DNA from: Pusillimonas caeni
GTDB taxonomy: Bacteria > Pseudomonadota > Gammaproteobacteria > Burkholderiales > Burkholderiaceae_B
NCBI RefSeq assembly: GCF_003545815.1
Contig: NZ_PDUW01000001.1
Location: forward strand, 124,001-188,000
Direction of reading: 5' to 3'
Length of the DNA stretch: 64,000 nucleotides
The notes under the pieces were generated by a model that saw only the letters and a program-made list of their open reading frames with translations, was not told the DNA's origin and searched no databases. The position numbers and the translations under genes are program-made. This document shows, piece by piece, positions 38,895 to 48,583 of this stretch; within the stretch, counting starts at the first letter, position 1, and each line of letters begins with the position of its first letter.

Positions 38895-39479
38895 ATGACC
38901 ACGCTGACACTCGATCGACACGGATGGCTCAAGCCCAAGCCGGGCGTGCAGCGCATGCCTTCGCCCAACTATGACGCCCGTCCGGCGGGCGTCGAGCCCT
39001 GCTTGCTCGTCCTGCACAACATCAGCCTGCCGCCCGGAGTGTTCGGCGGCAACGAGATCATCGACCTGTTTCTGAACCGGCTGGACTATTCCTCGCACCC
39101 CTGGCTCGAATGCCTGCGCGGCCTGACCGTGTCGGCCCACTTCCTCATACGCCGGGACGGCACCATCGTGCAGTTCGTCTCCACCGACCAGCGCGCCTGG
39201 CATGCGGGCGTATCGCAATTCGAAGGGCGCGAACGCTGCAACGACTTTTCCATCGGCATCGAACTGGAAGGCACGGACGTGCTGGACTATGCCGACGAAC
39301 AGTACGCCAGCCTGAAAAGCCTCACCCAGGCGTTGAGAAACCAGTATCCCTTGCGGGCCGTGCGCGGCCACGAGCACATTGCCCCGGGCCGCAAGACCGA
39401 CCCGGGCCCCGCTTTCGACTGGGGCCGTTACGGCAGGGAGAATGGCTGGTTCAGGCGTCAGATGCCGCCGGTCGCCTGA
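38895..39479 (+). CDS. ampD: 1,6-anhydro-N-acetylmuramyl-L-alanine amidase AmpD
   Basis: The 194-residue zinc amidase (amidase_2 family) cuts anhydromuropeptides in the cytoplasm during wall recycling. Its loss commonly derepresses AmpC-type beta-lactamases where an ampR/ampC system exists. Zn ligands are His41 in LLVLHNISLPPG and His and Asp in RGHEHIAPGRKTDPGP near 155-167. The LEGTD segment matches AmpD. No ampE, ampC or ampR gene is in the window. Confidence 0.95.
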   Translation: MTTLTLDRHGWLKPKPGVQRMPSPNYDARPAGVEPCLLVLHNISLPPGVFGGNEIIDLFLNRLDYSSHPWLECLRGLTVSAHFLIRRDGTIVQFVSTDQRAWHAGVSQFEGRERCNDFSIGIELEGTDVLDYADEQYASLKSLTQALRNQYPLRAVRGHEHIAPGRKTDPGPAFDWGRYGRENGWFRRQMPPVA

Positions 39480-39651
39480 AAAAACCGCATCGCCAAGAGT
39501 GCGCCCGGGTTGGCGCCAAACTTCGAGGCACGACAAAGCGCGAGGCCCTTTTGATGCATGACGGCTCAAAGGCGACGCCCGGCCTGTCCCGCGGTCCGCC
39601 CGAAAGCCGGCGGCATCTTGAGTGATGCCGTCTCGCCCCGCCTCGAAGGCG

Positions 39652-41559
39652 TCAACCAAGCAGCAGCTTGTTCATTCGCTTGACGAAGCCCGCGGCGTCC
39701 TCGAGCTGCGCACCCTCGGCCAGCATGGCTTGGTCCAGCAGCAGCTGCGCCCACTCGTCGAAGGCCTCGTCCGGCGCCTGGTCGATGCGGGTGATGAGCG
39801 CATGGCCGGGGTTGATCTCGAGTATGGGCTTGAGCTCGGGCGCCTGCTGGCCGGCGGCCTGCAGCATGCGCCGCAGATGGGGGCTGAGCTCGTTGGCGTC
39901 GACCACCACGCAGGCGGGCGAATCGACCAGCCGCGCCGTGACACGCACCTCTTTCACCCGCTCGCCCAGGGCCTTCTGCAGGCGCTCGACCAGCGGCTTC
40001 ATGGTCTCGGCCTGCTCGCTCTGCTGCTTTTTCTCTTCCTCGTCGGCCAGCTGGTCCAGATCGAGGCCGCCCTTGGCGACCGACACCAGTTTCTTGCCCT
40101 CGAACTCGTGCAGGAAGGAAAGCATCCACTCGTCCACGCGGTCGGACATCAGCAATACTTCCAGGCCCTTCTTGCGGAAGATCTCCAGCTGCGGGCTGTT
40201 GGCGGCCGCGGAATAGGATTCGGCCGTGATGTAGTAGATGGTGTCCTGCCCTTCTTTCATGCGGCCCACATAGTCGGCCAGCGCCACCGACTGCACCGGG
40301 CTGTCGGCGTGGGTGGAAGCAAAGCGCAGCAGCTTGGCGATGCGCTCGCGGTTGGGGGGGTCTTCGCCCGTGCCTTCTTTGAGCACCTGGCCGAACTGCT
40401 CCCAGAACTCGGCGTATTGTTCGGCCTGGTTCTCGGCCAGGTCTTCCAGCAGCGACAGCACGCGCTTGGCCGAACCCTCGCGGATGGCCTTGACGTCGCG
40501 GCTTTCCTGCAGAATTTCACGCGACACGTTCAGCGGCAGGTCGGCCGAATCGATGACCCCGCGCACGAAGCGCAGATAGTTGGGCAGCAGCTGCTCGGCA
40601 TCGTCCATGATGAAGACACGCTTCACGTACAGCTTGACGCCGCGGCGGCCTTCGCGGTCCCACAGGTCCATGGGCGCCTGCTTGGGCACGTACAGCAACT
40701 GCGTATATTCGCTGCGCCCCTCGACCCGGTTGTGCGTCCAGGCCAGCGGGTCGCTGAAGTCGTGCGCAATGTGCTTGTAGAACTCCTGGTACTGCTCGTC
40801 GGTAATGTCCGACTTGGCGCGCGTCCACAGCGCGCTGGCCTGGTTCACCGTTTCCCATTCGTCGGTCTTGACCTGCTCGGACTTTTCGCTGTCCCACTCT
40901 TCCTTGCGCATCTGCACGGGCAGCGAGATGTGGTCGGAGTAGCGGCGCAGCACCTCGCGCAGCTTCCAGCCGCTGAGGAATTCATCGTCGCCCTCGCGCA
41001 GGTGCAGAGTGACCGAGGTGCCGCGATCGGCCTTGTCTATTTGCGCCACGGTGAACTCGCCCTGGCCGTCCGATTCCCATTGCACGCCCTCGGCGGCGTC
41101 CAGCCCGGCGCGGCGGCTGCGCACCGTGACCTTGTCGGCCACGATGAAGGACGAATAAAAGCCCACGCCGAACTGGCCGATGAGATGGGCGTCCTTCTGC
41201 TTGTCGCCGGTCAGGTGCGAGAAGAACTCTTTGGTGCCCGAGCGGGCGATGGTGCCCAGGTTGGCCACCGCCTCGTCGCGCGACAGCCCGATGCCGTTGT
41301 CGGAGATGGTGACGGTGCGCGCGTCGGCGTCGTACTCCACCCGCACCCGCAGGTCGGCATCGCCCTGCATCAGCTCGGGCTTGTCGATGGCCTCGAAACG
41401 CAGCTTGTCGCAGGCGTCCGAAGCGTTGGAGACCAGCTCGCGCAAGAAGATTTCCTTGTTGCTATACAAGGAGTGAATCATGAGATGCAGAAGCTGTTTA
41501 ACTTCGGCCTGAAAACCCAGGGTTTCGGACGGCGTATTGGTAGATTCGGCTTGGGTCAT
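39652..41559 (-). CDS. htpG: Chaperone HtpG (Hsp90)
   Basis: The 635-residue Hsp90 has a GHKL ATPase domain with [31 protein letters not shown] and [16 protein letters not shown] in the first 130 residues, then middle and C-terminal dimerisation domains. ATG 41559 (MTQAEST) is chosen because the ATPase domain begins right after it; the in-frame extension upstream is unconserved. Length matches bacterial Hsp90. It stands alone, divergent from the nor operon with 235 bases between. Confidence 0.97.
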   Translation of the reverse strand: MTQAESTNTPSETLGFQAEVKQLLHLMIHSLYSNKEIFLRELVSNASDACDKLRFEAIDKPELMQGDADLRVRVEYDADARTVTISDNGIGLSRDEAVANLGTIARSGTKEFFSHLTGDKQKDAHLIGQFGVGFYSSFIVADKVTVRSRRAGLDAAEGVQWESDGQGEFTVAQIDKADRGTSVTLHLREGDDEFLSGWKLREVLRRYSDHISLPVQMRKEEWDSEKSEQVKTDEWETVNQASALWTRAKSDITDEQYQEFYKHIAHDFSDPLAWTHNRVEGRSEYTQLLYVPKQAPMDLWDREGRRGVKLYVKRVFIMDDAEQLLPNYLRFVRGVIDSADLPLNVSREILQESRDVKAIREGSAKRVLSLLEDLAENQAEQYAEFWEQFGQVLKEGTGEDPPNRERIAKLLRFASTHADSPVQSVALADYVGRMKEGQDTIYYITAESYSAAANSPQLEIFRKKGLEVLLMSDRVDEWMLSFLHEFEGKKLVSVAKGGLDLDQLADEEEKKQQSEQAETMKPLVERLQKALGERVKEVRVTARLVDSPACVVVDANELSPHLRRMLQAAGQQAPELKPILEINPGHALITRIDQAPDEAFDEWAQLLLDQAMLAEGAQLEDAAGFVKRMNKLLLG

Positions 41560-41794
41560 TGTCTGATCGGTATAAATGGTTGAAAACTCAAGAAGATCCG
41601 CGCGCGCCTGGTCCGCGATGGCGCGGTTGCGGGCCACGCAAGGGCGCGCGGCAAATAAAACGTCGCATTCCAGATAAGGGCGAAAAGCCACATTTCAAGT
41701 GTGGGCACGATTGCCCGGCCCGCCATGCGGGCGTATAGTTGGCTCAGGCAATAAGGCTTCGTCGCCGCCAAAAATCAGAACAAGGGGATTACCA
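41560..41794. promoter_or_regulatory. htpG / nor operon divergent region
   Basis: These 235 bases hold both promoters. CCACA (41688-41692) and TGTGG (41700-41704) form a short dyad with 7 bases between them. I looked for a clean FNR/Dnr box (TTGAT-N4-ATCAA) and did not find one; a TTGA/TCAA pair near the htpG start has the wrong spacing. The regulator of nor therefore cannot be read from this region. Confidence 0.4.
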
Positions 41795-41920
41795 GTGAAT
41801 GCACGAGTCCTGTTTTCGATTTTGCGCATCGTCAGCTATCTGGTCGTGTTACTGATGCTTGCCGCCATTGTGTACGCCGGCGCGACGGGCGTCCGCTACT
41901 GGTCCGGCATCGGCGTCTGA
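41795..41920 (+). CDS. Small membrane protein at the head of the nor operon
   Basis: The predicted protein has 41 residues starting VNARVLFSILRIVSYLVVLL, with one membrane helix (about 8-30) and a short GVRYWSGIGV tail. The GTG start is preceded by AAGGGG at 41782-41787, and the stop lies 13 bases before norC. I know no family for it; position suggests a small accessory subunit of nitric oxide reductase or an operon leader peptide. Its reality rests on ribosome site, spacing and hydrophobicity. Confidence 0.55.
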   Translation: MNARVLFSILRIVSYLVVLLMLAAIVYAGATGVRYWSGIGV

Positions 41921-41933
41921 CGAAGGGGCCGCC

Positions 41934-42809
41934 ATGAACAAGCGCCAGACCAGAATCTTCGCCATTGCCTCCACCGCCGTCGCCAGCCTGGTTTTCCTGA
42001 TTCTTACCGTCGACAGCCATCGGCAGTTTCCCAAGCTGACCAATTCGCAGAACATCACCGACGAAGTCGTGCGCGGCCAGGACGTCTGGCACGCCAACAA
42101 CTGTATCAACTGCCATACGATACTGGGCGAAGGCGCCTACTACGCGCCCGACCTCACCAAGATCACCCAGCATCGCGGCGCGCCCTATCTGACGGCCTTC
42201 CTGAAAGACCCCTCGCAGTTCTACGACGAACAGCGCCACCGGCGCCTCATGCCCAATCCCAACTTGTCAGACCAGGAAATTTCCGACCTCATCGCCTTCA
42301 TGGACTGGGTCTCGCATATCGACAACCAGGGCTGGCCGCCGCGCCCCATCCTGGTCACGGGCGGGTCCATTCCCGGCACCGAGCTCAGCATCGCGCAGCA
42401 GGACCAGTCCTCGGCCGCCGCCGGCACCGAACCCGGCAACCAGCCGCCCGGCGGGCGTCCGGTAGAAAGCTCCAACGACCCCATCGCGCTGGGCCAGGCC
42501 CTGTTCCACGAAGCCGTGCCCACCTGTGCGGCCTGTCACTCGGTGGCGCCGGGCGTCAACCTGGCGGGGCCCTCTCTGGCCAACCTCGCCGCCACCGCGC
42601 AAAAAGTCATCGCATCGTCCGACTACAAGGGCAAAGCCACCACAGTCGAAGAGTTCATTCACGAATCCATCGTGGAACCCAGCGCCTACCTGCATCCCGG
42701 GCCCATGTACTCAGCCAACGGCGTGTCGTTCATGCCGCCCTCATACGGCAAGGACCTCACCGAAGCGCAGATCGACCACCTGGTCGCCTATCTGGCCTCA
42801 TTCAAATAA
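41934..42809 (+). CDS. norC: Nitric oxide reductase cytochrome c subunit NorC, di-heme form
   Basis: The 291-residue protein starts with a membrane anchor (about 8-27) and the normal NorC heme site CINCHTILGEGAYYAPDL (C57, C60, H61; Met106 probable ligand). It then continues through a Pro/Gly linker (about 150-185) into a second cytochrome c domain with CAACHSVAPG (C198, C201, H202; Met267 likely ligand). Classical NorC is about 150 residues with one heme. The extra domain could be an electron-entry module that replaces a separate cytochrome. It is followed by norB; ribosome site AGGGG precedes ATG 41934. Confidence 0.88.
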   Translation: MNKRQTRIFAIASTAVASLVFLILTVDSHRQFPKLTNSQNITDEVVRGQDVWHANNCINCHTILGEGAYYAPDLTKITQHRGAPYLTAFLKDPSQFYDEQRHRRLMPNPNLSDQEISDLIAFMDWVSHIDNQGWPPRPILVTGGSIPGTELSIAQQDQSSAAAGTEPGNQPPGGRPVESSNDPIALGQALFHEAVPTCAACHSVAPGVNLAGPSLANLAATAQKVIASSDYKGKATTVEEFIHESIVEPSAYLHPGPMYSANGVSFMPPSYGKDLTEAQIDHLVAYLASFK

Positions 42810-42851
42810 CGAACGCCCACACTGGACAGCCCATCGGAACCTGGAGTCGCC

Positions 42852-44270
42852 ATGCGTTATAAAACCCAATCCGTCGCCTACTGGTACTTCGCCCTGGCCA
42901 TGATCCTGTTCGGCCTGCAGTTGGTGTTCGGCCTGCTCTCCGCGGCCAAATACCTGGGGCCCGACCCGCTGCTGAACATCATGGCCTTCGACGTCACCAA
43001 GACCATCCACACCAATCTGCTCATCGTGTGGGTGCTTACCGGCTTCATGGGCGCCACCTACTGGATCGTGGCCGACGAATCGCGCACCGAACTCTACAGC
43101 GCCAAGCTGGCCTATATACAGCTGATCCTCTGGGCCATCATGGGCGTCACCGCCGTCATCGGCTATCTCTTCGGCTACGGCACCGGCAACAAGCTGCTCG
43201 AGCAGCCCCTGCCGCACAAAATCGTCATCGTCATCTGCATGCTGATCTTCCTCTACAACATCGGCATGACCATCAAGAAATCCGGCCGCTTCACCACCAC
43301 CGAAGGCGTCCTGCTGCTGGGCCTGGGCAGCTCGGCCGTGCTCTACCTGCCGGCCCTGCTGCACTACGAGAACTACGTCGTCTCCATCTTCTACCGCTGG
43401 TGGACCATCCACCTGTGGGTCGAGGGCGTGTGGGAGATGATCCAGGGCTCCTTCCTGGCCTACCTGCTCATCCGCCTTTCGGGCGCCGACCGCGAAGTGC
43501 TTGAAAAATGGCTGTACGTCATCGTGGGCCTGGTGTTCATCGCCGGCATCCTGGGCACGGCCCACCACTACTACTGGGTCGGCGTGCCCACCTACTGGCT
43601 GCCGCTGGGCGGCTTCTTCAGCGCGCTCGAACCCGTGGCCCTGGTGGGCATGGCCATGTACGCCTACTTTTCCATCCGCCGCTCGGGCGTGCGCCACCCC
43701 AACGTGCTGGCCCTGCACTGGACCATCGGCAGCGCCGTGTTCACCCTGTTCGGCGCCGGCCTGCTGGGCCTGGCCCACACCTTCCCCGACATCAACAAAT
43801 GGACCCACGGCACGCTGATCACCGCCATGCACGGCCATGCCGCCTTCTATGGCGCCTACGTCATGATCATCCTGGCCGTCATCGCCTACGCCATGCCCAC
43901 CATGACGCGCAACCGCTCCGAGGCCGGCAGCAGCCTGGGCTACTGGGCCTTCTGGCTGCAGATCGCCGGCATGTTCGGCATGACGCTTTCCTTCGCCACC
44001 GCCGGCATCGGCCAGGTCTACCTCGAGCGCGTGCTGGGCATCGGCTACCTCGACGTCCAGCTCAAGATCCAGGTGCACTTCCTCATGCTGGTGGCCACCG
44101 CCTCCCTCTTCGTCATCGGCGTCGTCCTGTACATATGGGACTTCTTCCGCCATGCGCCCATTTTCCTCAATGGCCATGCCCATGACGGCCAGAGCCATGC
44201 CGCGACCCACGGCGAAGGCGCCGCGCCGCCCCTGCACGACAGCCGCTATGCCAACGAACGAGTCACCTGA
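42852..44270 (+). CDS. norB: Nitric oxide reductase subunit B (cNOR)
   Basis: The 472-residue heme-copper oxidase family protein has 12 predicted helices. It is the catalytic subunit that reduces 2 NO to N2O in the inner membrane. Conserved ligand regions are [10 protein letters not shown] (helix II), [10 protein letters not shown] (with the Glu and His of the FeB site), [10 protein letters not shown] (HH pair) and [13 protein letters not shown] (HxH for the hemes). Absence of an N-terminal quinol-oxidising extension and the adjacent norC make it the cytochrome-dependent type. The 3' end overlaps the norQ start. Confidence 0.97.
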   Translation: MRYKTQSVAYWYFALAMILFGLQLVFGLLSAAKYLGPDPLLNIMAFDVTKTIHTNLLIVWVLTGFMGATYWIVADESRTELYSAKLAYIQLILWAIMGVTAVIGYLFGYGTGNKLLEQPLPHKIVIVICMLIFLYNIGMTIKKSGRFTTTEGVLLLGLGSSAVLYLPALLHYENYVVSIFYRWWTIHLWVEGVWEMIQGSFLAYLLIRLSGADREVLEKWLYVIVGLVFIAGILGTAHHYYWVGVPTYWLPLGGFFSALEPVALVGMAMYAYFSIRRSGVRHPNVLALHWTIGSAVFTLFGAGLLGLAHTFPDINKWTHGTLITAMHGHAAFYGAYVMIILAVIAYAMPTMTRNRSEAGSSLGYWAFWLQIAGMFGMTLSFATAGIGQVYLERVLGIGYLDVQLKIQVHFLMLVATASLFVIGVVLYIWDFFRHAPIFLNGHAHDGQSHAATHGEGAAPPLHDSRYANERVT

Positions 44271-45093
44271 CGTGCATCGCGAACCCGGCAACACGGTTGC
44301 CCGCCTGGCGACGGGCGAGCAACCGCCCTACTACCTGCCGTACGGCAACGAAATCCAGCTGTTCGAGCAATGCCACCAGAATCGGCTGGCCGTCATGCTG
44401 AAGGGCCCCACCGGCTGCGGCAAGACCCGCTTCGTCGAATACATGGCCTGGCGGCTCGGCCGGCCCCTGGTCACCGTCTCCTGCCACGACGACCTTACCG
44501 CCAGCGACCTCATCGGCCGCTTCCTGATACGGCATGACGACACCGTATGGCAGGACGGCCCGCTTGCCGCCGCCGTGCGCCAGGGCGCCATCTGCTACCT
44601 CGATGAAGTGGTGGAGGCCCGGCAGGACACCATCGTCGTCCTGCACCCCCTTACCGACCATCGGCGCATTTTGCCCATAGACAAGACCGGCGAAGTGCTG
44701 GAAGCGCCGCCCGGCTTCCAGCTGGTCATCTCCTACAACCCCGGCTACCAGCGCATGCTGAAGGACTTGAAGCCCAGCACGCGCCAGCGCTTCGTCGCGC
44801 TTGACTTCGACTTCCCCCCCGCCGAGCGCGAAGCCCAGATCGTCGCCGCCGAAAGCGGCATCGACACCGCCCAGGCCGCCGCCCTGGTCGCCCTGGCGCA
44901 CAAGCTGCGCGCCTTCCAGGACCGCGGCCTGGCCGAAGTGCCCAGCACAAGGCTGCTGGTCGCCACCGCCGGCCTCATCGCGCGCGGCATTGCGCCGCGC
45001 GAAGCCTGCTACGCAGGGCTGGTATCGCCCCTTTCCGACGATGCTTCCCTGGCCGGCGCCATGCGTGACCTTGTCGACTTGAGTTTTACCTGA
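44248..45093 (+). CDS. norQ: NorQ/CbbQ-type AAA+ ATPase
   Basis: The 281-residue MoxR-type AAA+ ATPase inserts the non-heme iron in NorB together with NorD. Walker A is [15 protein letters not shown] (about residue 52-60), Walker B is [10 protein letters not shown] (about 115), sensor I region VISYNPGYQ (about 160), and the C-terminal CbbQ-C domain follows. The start given overlaps norB by 23 bases; a GTG at 44272 just after the norB stop is a real alternative and would shorten the protein by 8 residues. norD follows after 7 bases. Confidence 0.92.
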   Translation: MPTNESPDVHREPGNTVARLATGEQPPYYLPYGNEIQLFEQCHQNRLAVMLKGPTGCGKTRFVEYMAWRLGRPLVTVSCHDDLTASDLIGRFLIRHDDTVWQDGPLAAAVRQGAICYLDEVVEARQDTIVVLHPLTDHRRILPIDKTGEVLEAPPGFQLVISYNPGYQRMLKDLKPSTRQRFVALDFDFPPAEREAQIVAAESGIDTAQAAALVALAHKLRAFQDRGLAEVPSTRLLVATAGLIARGIAPREACYAGLVSPLSDDASLAGAMRDLVDLSFT

Positions 45094-45100
45094 AGGGCCC

Positions 45101-47296
45101 ATGGCCGAAGCCGAAGACGTACTGCAGGATGTTGCGCGCCACGCCACCATTTATGCGCGCAGCTTGTGGTTGAGGCATCGCGGACCCGACAACAAGCCTC
45201 GTCCCATTGTGCTGGCCCAGGTGGCCGAGCGGTTGGATCTGCTGGTGAGTGCTGTCTTTGGTCAAGGTTATGCATTGCGCGTCGCCCAGCCGCCGGCGCC
45301 GCCTACCATGCTGGTTCGATTGTTTCGGCGTCATGATGTGCACGGTGCTGTGGGTGGCGGCGTGCCGGCTACGGATGGGCATTCTATTTGGCTGCCCGTT
45401 GACGTCGGTGCCGTGGATATGCCCACGGCCATTGCGCGCTATCGCGCCATGGCGCTACAGCAGGCCACGCGCGCCTTGCGGGGCAGTGCCCCTGGGTTTG
45501 CGGACCTTCGGCATAGTCATACTGATCCAAACATCCCAGCGGGCTCCATGGCACGATCAGCATCTGTAGAGCAGCCGTGGACCGCGACGCATGCCGGCCC
45601 CGTGGCGCGGCCGAGCGCCGCAGGGCAGCTTTATACGGCACATAACGGCTCCGCAGCGCACTTGGAGCCTCTTATACGAGCCATATATCTACTGCTGGAA
45701 GCCCAAGCCGCCGATATCGAGTTACTACAGCGGCTGCCAGGCGCCACCAACGACGTCGCGGGTTTGCGTCATTGGGTGTTGCAAAGCCACCAAGCTAATC
45801 CGCCCACACTTCCCCCCGCCTGCCAGGCCGTGCAGGAACTGGAGCTGGCCATCTTAAGCAAAAACGCCGGGCAGGCTGCATCCAAACTGCCGTTCACCGC
45901 CACACCTGAAGAATCGATGGCGATTGCACATGACATCGCTGCGCGCCTGGCCACCGATTTCCCAAGAAACAAATTGCCCCAACGCCGCGCCCTGCTTCAC
46001 GACGCCTGGACCGGCGACCTGTACCCGCCCGGCGCCCAGCCCCTGCTCGAACAGGAAGGCACGGCATCTCCTCAAGAAGAACAAAACCCCCATCCCCCCA
46101 GAAGCGCCCGCATGCCGCGCCGCCCCAAAGAACGCAAAGCCGACAAGGACGAAGACAAGCGCAGCCAGGGCACCTGGATGGTACAGACCGCGCCACCGCT
46201 CGAACAGGCCGAAGACCCGCGAGGCATGCAGCGCCCCGTCGACCGCGACGAAGACACCCCCGCCGAAGAATTCGCCGACGCCCTCTCCGAGCTTGACGAG
46301 GCTCGCCTCGTCTCCACCCCCGGCGCCGCCAAAGAAGTACTGCTCTCCGACGACCCACCCGACAAACGCAGCCTGCGCAAAACCAAACCCGCAGATACCC
46401 CCGCCCACCGCCTGCGTTACCCCGAATGGGACTACCGCCAGGGCGGCTACCGCCTGCCCGGCGCCGCCGTCCACCTGCTGACCGCCCAGACCGGCGACCA
46501 GCAGTGGGTCAACCAGACCCTGGAGCAATACCAGACCGTACTCGAAGCCATACGCAAGCGCTTCGACGCCCTGCGCGCCGAAAGAGTATGGCTGCGCCGC
46601 CAGATGGACGGCAATGAAATAGACCTGGACGCCTTCATAGAAGGCCGCGCCGACGTGCGCGCCGGCCTGCCCATGCCCCAGGCCCTGTACAGAATGCAGC
46701 GGCCCGAATCGCGCGACCTCGCCATCACCCTGCTCATAGACATCAGCGGCTCCACCGACTCCTGGCTGACCGGCGGCAAGCGCATCATCGACGTCGAACG
46801 CGAAGCCCTGCTGCTCGTGTGCATCGCCCTCGAACGCCTGGGCGCCCCCTACTCCATCCAGGCCTTCTCCGGCGAAGGCCCGCACAGCGTCACCCTGATC
46901 GAAGTCAAAGCCTTCGACGAACCCTACAGCAACGACATCGCCCTGCGCATCGCCGCCCTCGACGCCCAGCACTACACCCGCGCCGGCGCCGCCCTGCGCC
47001 ACGCCACCGCCCTGCTCATGAAGCAATACGCCCGGCATCGGCTATTGCTGCTGCTTTCAGACGGCAAACCCAATGACGTTGACGAGTATGAAGGCCGCTA
47101 TGGCGTTGAAGACATGAAGAAGGCTGTCGATGAGGCCAAGCTGCAGGGGATTTTTCCCTTCTGCCTGACGATAGATCGGCATGCAGCGGGGTATTTGCAG
47201 GGGATATTCGGAGTGCGGCAGTATGCCTTGCTGCCTAAAGCAGAGGCTCTACCCACCGTTTTGCTGGATTGGATGCGGAAGCTGGTGGCGCAGTAG
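45101..47296 (+). CDS. norD: NorD, VWA-domain nitric oxide reductase activation protein
   Basis: The 731-residue protein has the VWA domain at the C-terminus: MIDAS LLIDISGSTDSWL at about residue 545, with conserved Thr and Asp downstream (LLLLLSDGKPNDVDEYEGRYG). It partners NorQ in loading or activating the NO reductase. The middle (about 325-450) is acidic and low complexity. The first third shows relaxed third-position use compared with the highly GC-biased second half, which may mean different constraint or a recombinant segment. A terminator lies 31 bases after the stop. Confidence 0.92.
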   Translation: MAEAEDVLQDVARHATIYARSLWLRHRGPDNKPRPIVLAQVAERLDLLVSAVFGQGYALRVAQPPAPPTMLVRLFRRHDVHGAVGGGVPATDGHSIWLPVDVGAVDMPTAIARYRAMALQQATRALRGSAPGFADLRHSHTDPNIPAGSMARSASVEQPWTATHAGPVARPSAAGQLYTAHNGSAAHLEPLIRAIYLLLEAQAADIELLQRLPGATNDVAGLRHWVLQSHQANPPTLPPACQAVQELELAILSKNAGQAASKLPFTATPEESMAIAHDIAARLATDFPRNKLPQRRALLHDAWTGDLYPPGAQPLLEQEGTASPQEEQNPHPPRSARMPRRPKERKADKDEDKRSQGTWMVQTAPPLEQAEDPRGMQRPVDRDEDTPAEEFADALSELDEARLVSTPGAAKEVLLSDDPPDKRSLRKTKPADTPAHRLRYPEWDYRQGGYRLPGAAVHLLTAQTGDQQWVNQTLEQYQTVLEAIRKRFDALRAERVWLRRQMDGNEIDLDAFIEGRADVRAGLPMPQALYRMQRPESRDLAITLLIDISGSTDSWLTGGKRIIDVEREALLLVCIALERLGAPYSIQAFSGEGPHSVTLIEVKAFDEPYSNDIALRIAALDAQHYTRAGAALRHATALLMKQYARHRLLLLLSDGKPNDVDEYEGRYGVEDMKKAVDEAKLQGIFPFCLTIDRHAAGYLQGIFGVRQYALLPKAEALPTVLLDWMRKLVAQ

Positions 47297-47327
47297 TTAC
47301 GGCCGGCAAAAAATATATAAGTAACTG

Positions 47328-47354
47328 GGCCTCCAAGCGATTCGCTTGGAGGCC
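47328..47354. terminator. Terminator between norD and entericidin gene
   Basis: GGCCTCCAAGC (47328-47338) pairs with GCTTGGAGGCC (47344-47354) around a 5-base loop. It lies between the convergent norD and the small lipoprotein gene and can serve both. On the minus strand an A/T-rich tail (near 47308-47320) follows. Confidence 0.75.
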
Positions 47355-47386
47355 TCAAAGAGCGGAACAAGAACCTAAAGCACTAG

Positions 47387-47518
47387 CTAGCGAGTCTTCT
47401 CCTGGATCTTCTCGCCACCGCGCTCAATGTCCTCGCCCGCGCCGTGAAACGTGTTCTTGCAACCGCCCACCAGCGCAGCAGCCGCCAAAAGAATAGACAA
47501 CAAAGCTCGTGTTTTCAT
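47387..47518 (-). CDS. Entericidin A/B family lipoprotein
   Basis: The 43-residue protein MKTRALLSILLAAAALVGGC... has a lipobox (LVGGC, Cys20) followed by KNTFHGAGEDIERGGEKIQE, the EcnA/EcnB pattern. These small lipoproteins are linked to stationary-phase bacteriolysis or envelope stress in other bacteria. AGGAG lies 8 bases before ATG 47518. Convergent with norD. Confidence 0.88.
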   Translation of the reverse strand: MKTRALLSILLAAAALVGGCKNTFHGAGEDIERGGEKIQEKTR

Positions 47519-47799
47519 GTATTTTCTCCTAGAGTGGCTAGGGTGAGTTTGGACGTTTCGAGGGAAGTGAAACGCCTGGCGGGAGGGAAGCAAGTAGTGG
47601 GCCTGGGGAGATGACTAGAGAGACGCATGAGATCACTGTTTACCGTCTGTACTCGCGGCTGACTGATTGTGCGCCAAGGCTGTCATCTAGTTTTCGTTCG
47701 TAGCCGGCTGATAGCTGATATACCATTTCAACGTTTACAAATGTGTATAATTACGCCTTGCTTGCCACGCCCGGCGTTCTGCCGAGCGATCCATTCGAC
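47519..47799. promoter_or_regulatory. Upstream region of tRNA-Leu copy 1
   Basis: This 281-base gap holds the entericidin promoter and the promoter of the first tRNA-Leu. A good -10 box TATAAT lies at 47746-47751, 49 bases before the tRNA start. No clear -35 was assigned. This flank is unlike the flank of copy 2. Confidence 0.45.
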
Positions 47800-48134
47800 G
47801 CCCGGGTGGTGAAATTGGTAGACGCAGGGGACTCAGACCAAATTTGAGCCCTCCGGGGGAAACTCCAGAGGTGAAGCCCGTCAAACTCGGTGAAGGCCCT
47901 GGATGATAAGTCCGAGCTAATGCCGAGCCAAGCCCTGGAGCCGAAAGGCCCCTCGGAAGGTGTAGAGAGCAGACGGCGGGCACCTAAGGCAAAACGATAA
48001 CACGCGATGCTACGGTGAAGGCGTGCTCCAGACCACGAACGCCGTTTCTTCGGAAACGTCGGCGGCGAAAGCCGAAGTGGGAAGAAAATCCCCCGCCGCA
48101 AGGCGTGCCGGTTCGATTCCGGCCCCGGGCACCA
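47800..48134 (+). tRNA. tRNA-Leu(CAA), copy 1, split by a group I intron
   Basis: The acceptor arm GCCCGGG (47800-47806) pairs with CCCGGGC before an encoded ACCA end, and the T-arm GCCGGTTCGATTCCGGC and a long Leu-type variable arm (CGCCGCAAGGCG) are present. Exon 1 is 47800-47834 and exon 2 is 48085-48134. Joining GGGGACTC to AAAATCCCC gives anticodon loop CTCAAAA, anticodon CAA, in an 85-base tRNA with CCA. The 250-base insert is the intron. A tool expecting no intron will miss or misname this gene. The splice sites are inferred from the fold. Confidence 0.88.
47835..48084 (+). ncRNA. Group I intron (Azoarcus-like, IC3-type) in tRNA-Leu, copy 1
   Basis: The core elements of a small bacterial group I ribozyme are visible: internal guide TTTGAG (47843-47848), P2 capped by GAAA (47850-47871), a GTGTAGAGAGCAGAC R-segment (47960-47974), CACCTAAGGC, an AAGGCGTGCTCC S-segment (48018-48029) and P9 with a TTCG loop (CGTTTC/GAAACG, 48043-48058). 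The last base is G (48084), the expected terminal omega-G. The guide can pair with CTC of exon 1 (P1) and AAA of exon 2 (P10). It strongly resembles the Azoarcus tRNA-Ile intron from memory. No homing endonuclease is encoded. Confidence 0.88.
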
Positions 48135-48141
48135 ATTTCGG

Positions 48142-48175
48142 AAGGCCGTCTCTGTAATTATGCAGAGACGGCCTT
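48142..48175 (+). terminator. Terminator of tRNA-Leu copy 1
   Basis: AAGGCCGTCTCTG (48142-48154) pairs with CAGAGACGGCCTT (48163-48175), followed by TTCTTTTTT. The same stem follows tRNA copy 2. Confidence 0.88.
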
Positions 48176-48181
48176 TTCTTT

Positions 48182-48583
48182 TTTCTGATAAAAAACGGGC
48201 TTGCAGCGAAAAACTCAATATTCAACGCAAATCTCACGGCGAATATATTCCCCCAAAAGTGCCAAACAGCCGCGCTCACTCGCTCCTACTATCTAGCACA
48301 GCCGTTACCATTCAAGGTCTACGGCAGCACCCCAACAAACGTGCCCTCTTCCTTCACCAATCAAAACCGTAGTCTTTTACCTATTTTCAACATGCGCCAA
48401 AAAATGCTTGTCAATTCGCATGGAGTACAGGTCTGTTCAGCCTCAACCCACAAAGGCAGTTACATTTATTATGTACTAATGCTATCTTGTTTCAACTATC
48501 AACGATCCCACATCGCTATAGGATTGCTTCCTGCTACAGCGCTCAATCAAATGGATATTGATTCAAACAAGGAAAAGAGCCCC
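48182..48583. other. Left edge of the inter-tRNA island, no gene supported
   Basis: These 402 AT-richer bases lie between the tRNA terminator and the first island gene. A frame runs back from that gene almost to 48341 but has no ribosome site or conserved look. The region presumably includes the promoter. Parts near 48205-48320 show faint similarity to the sequence after tRNA copy 2 (53195-53300), too weak to call. Confidence 0.4.

Noticed and set aside
41560-41600. TTGA-AAAC-TCAA as an FNR/Dnr box for nor
   Set aside because: The half-sites are 4 bases apart instead of 6 and it lies near the htpG start, far from the nor genes.
47440-47799. An integrase gene next to the first tRNA-Leu
   Set aside because: Only the entericidin gene and a promoter region are present; no tyrosine recombinase motifs were found on either strand up to 52.8 kb.
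47735-48279. Minus-strand open frames over tRNA-Leu copy 1 (similar ones over copy 2 at 52627-53294)
   Set aside because: They are opposite the intron and tRNA and repeat at both copies because the RNA gene is duplicated; no protein is supported.
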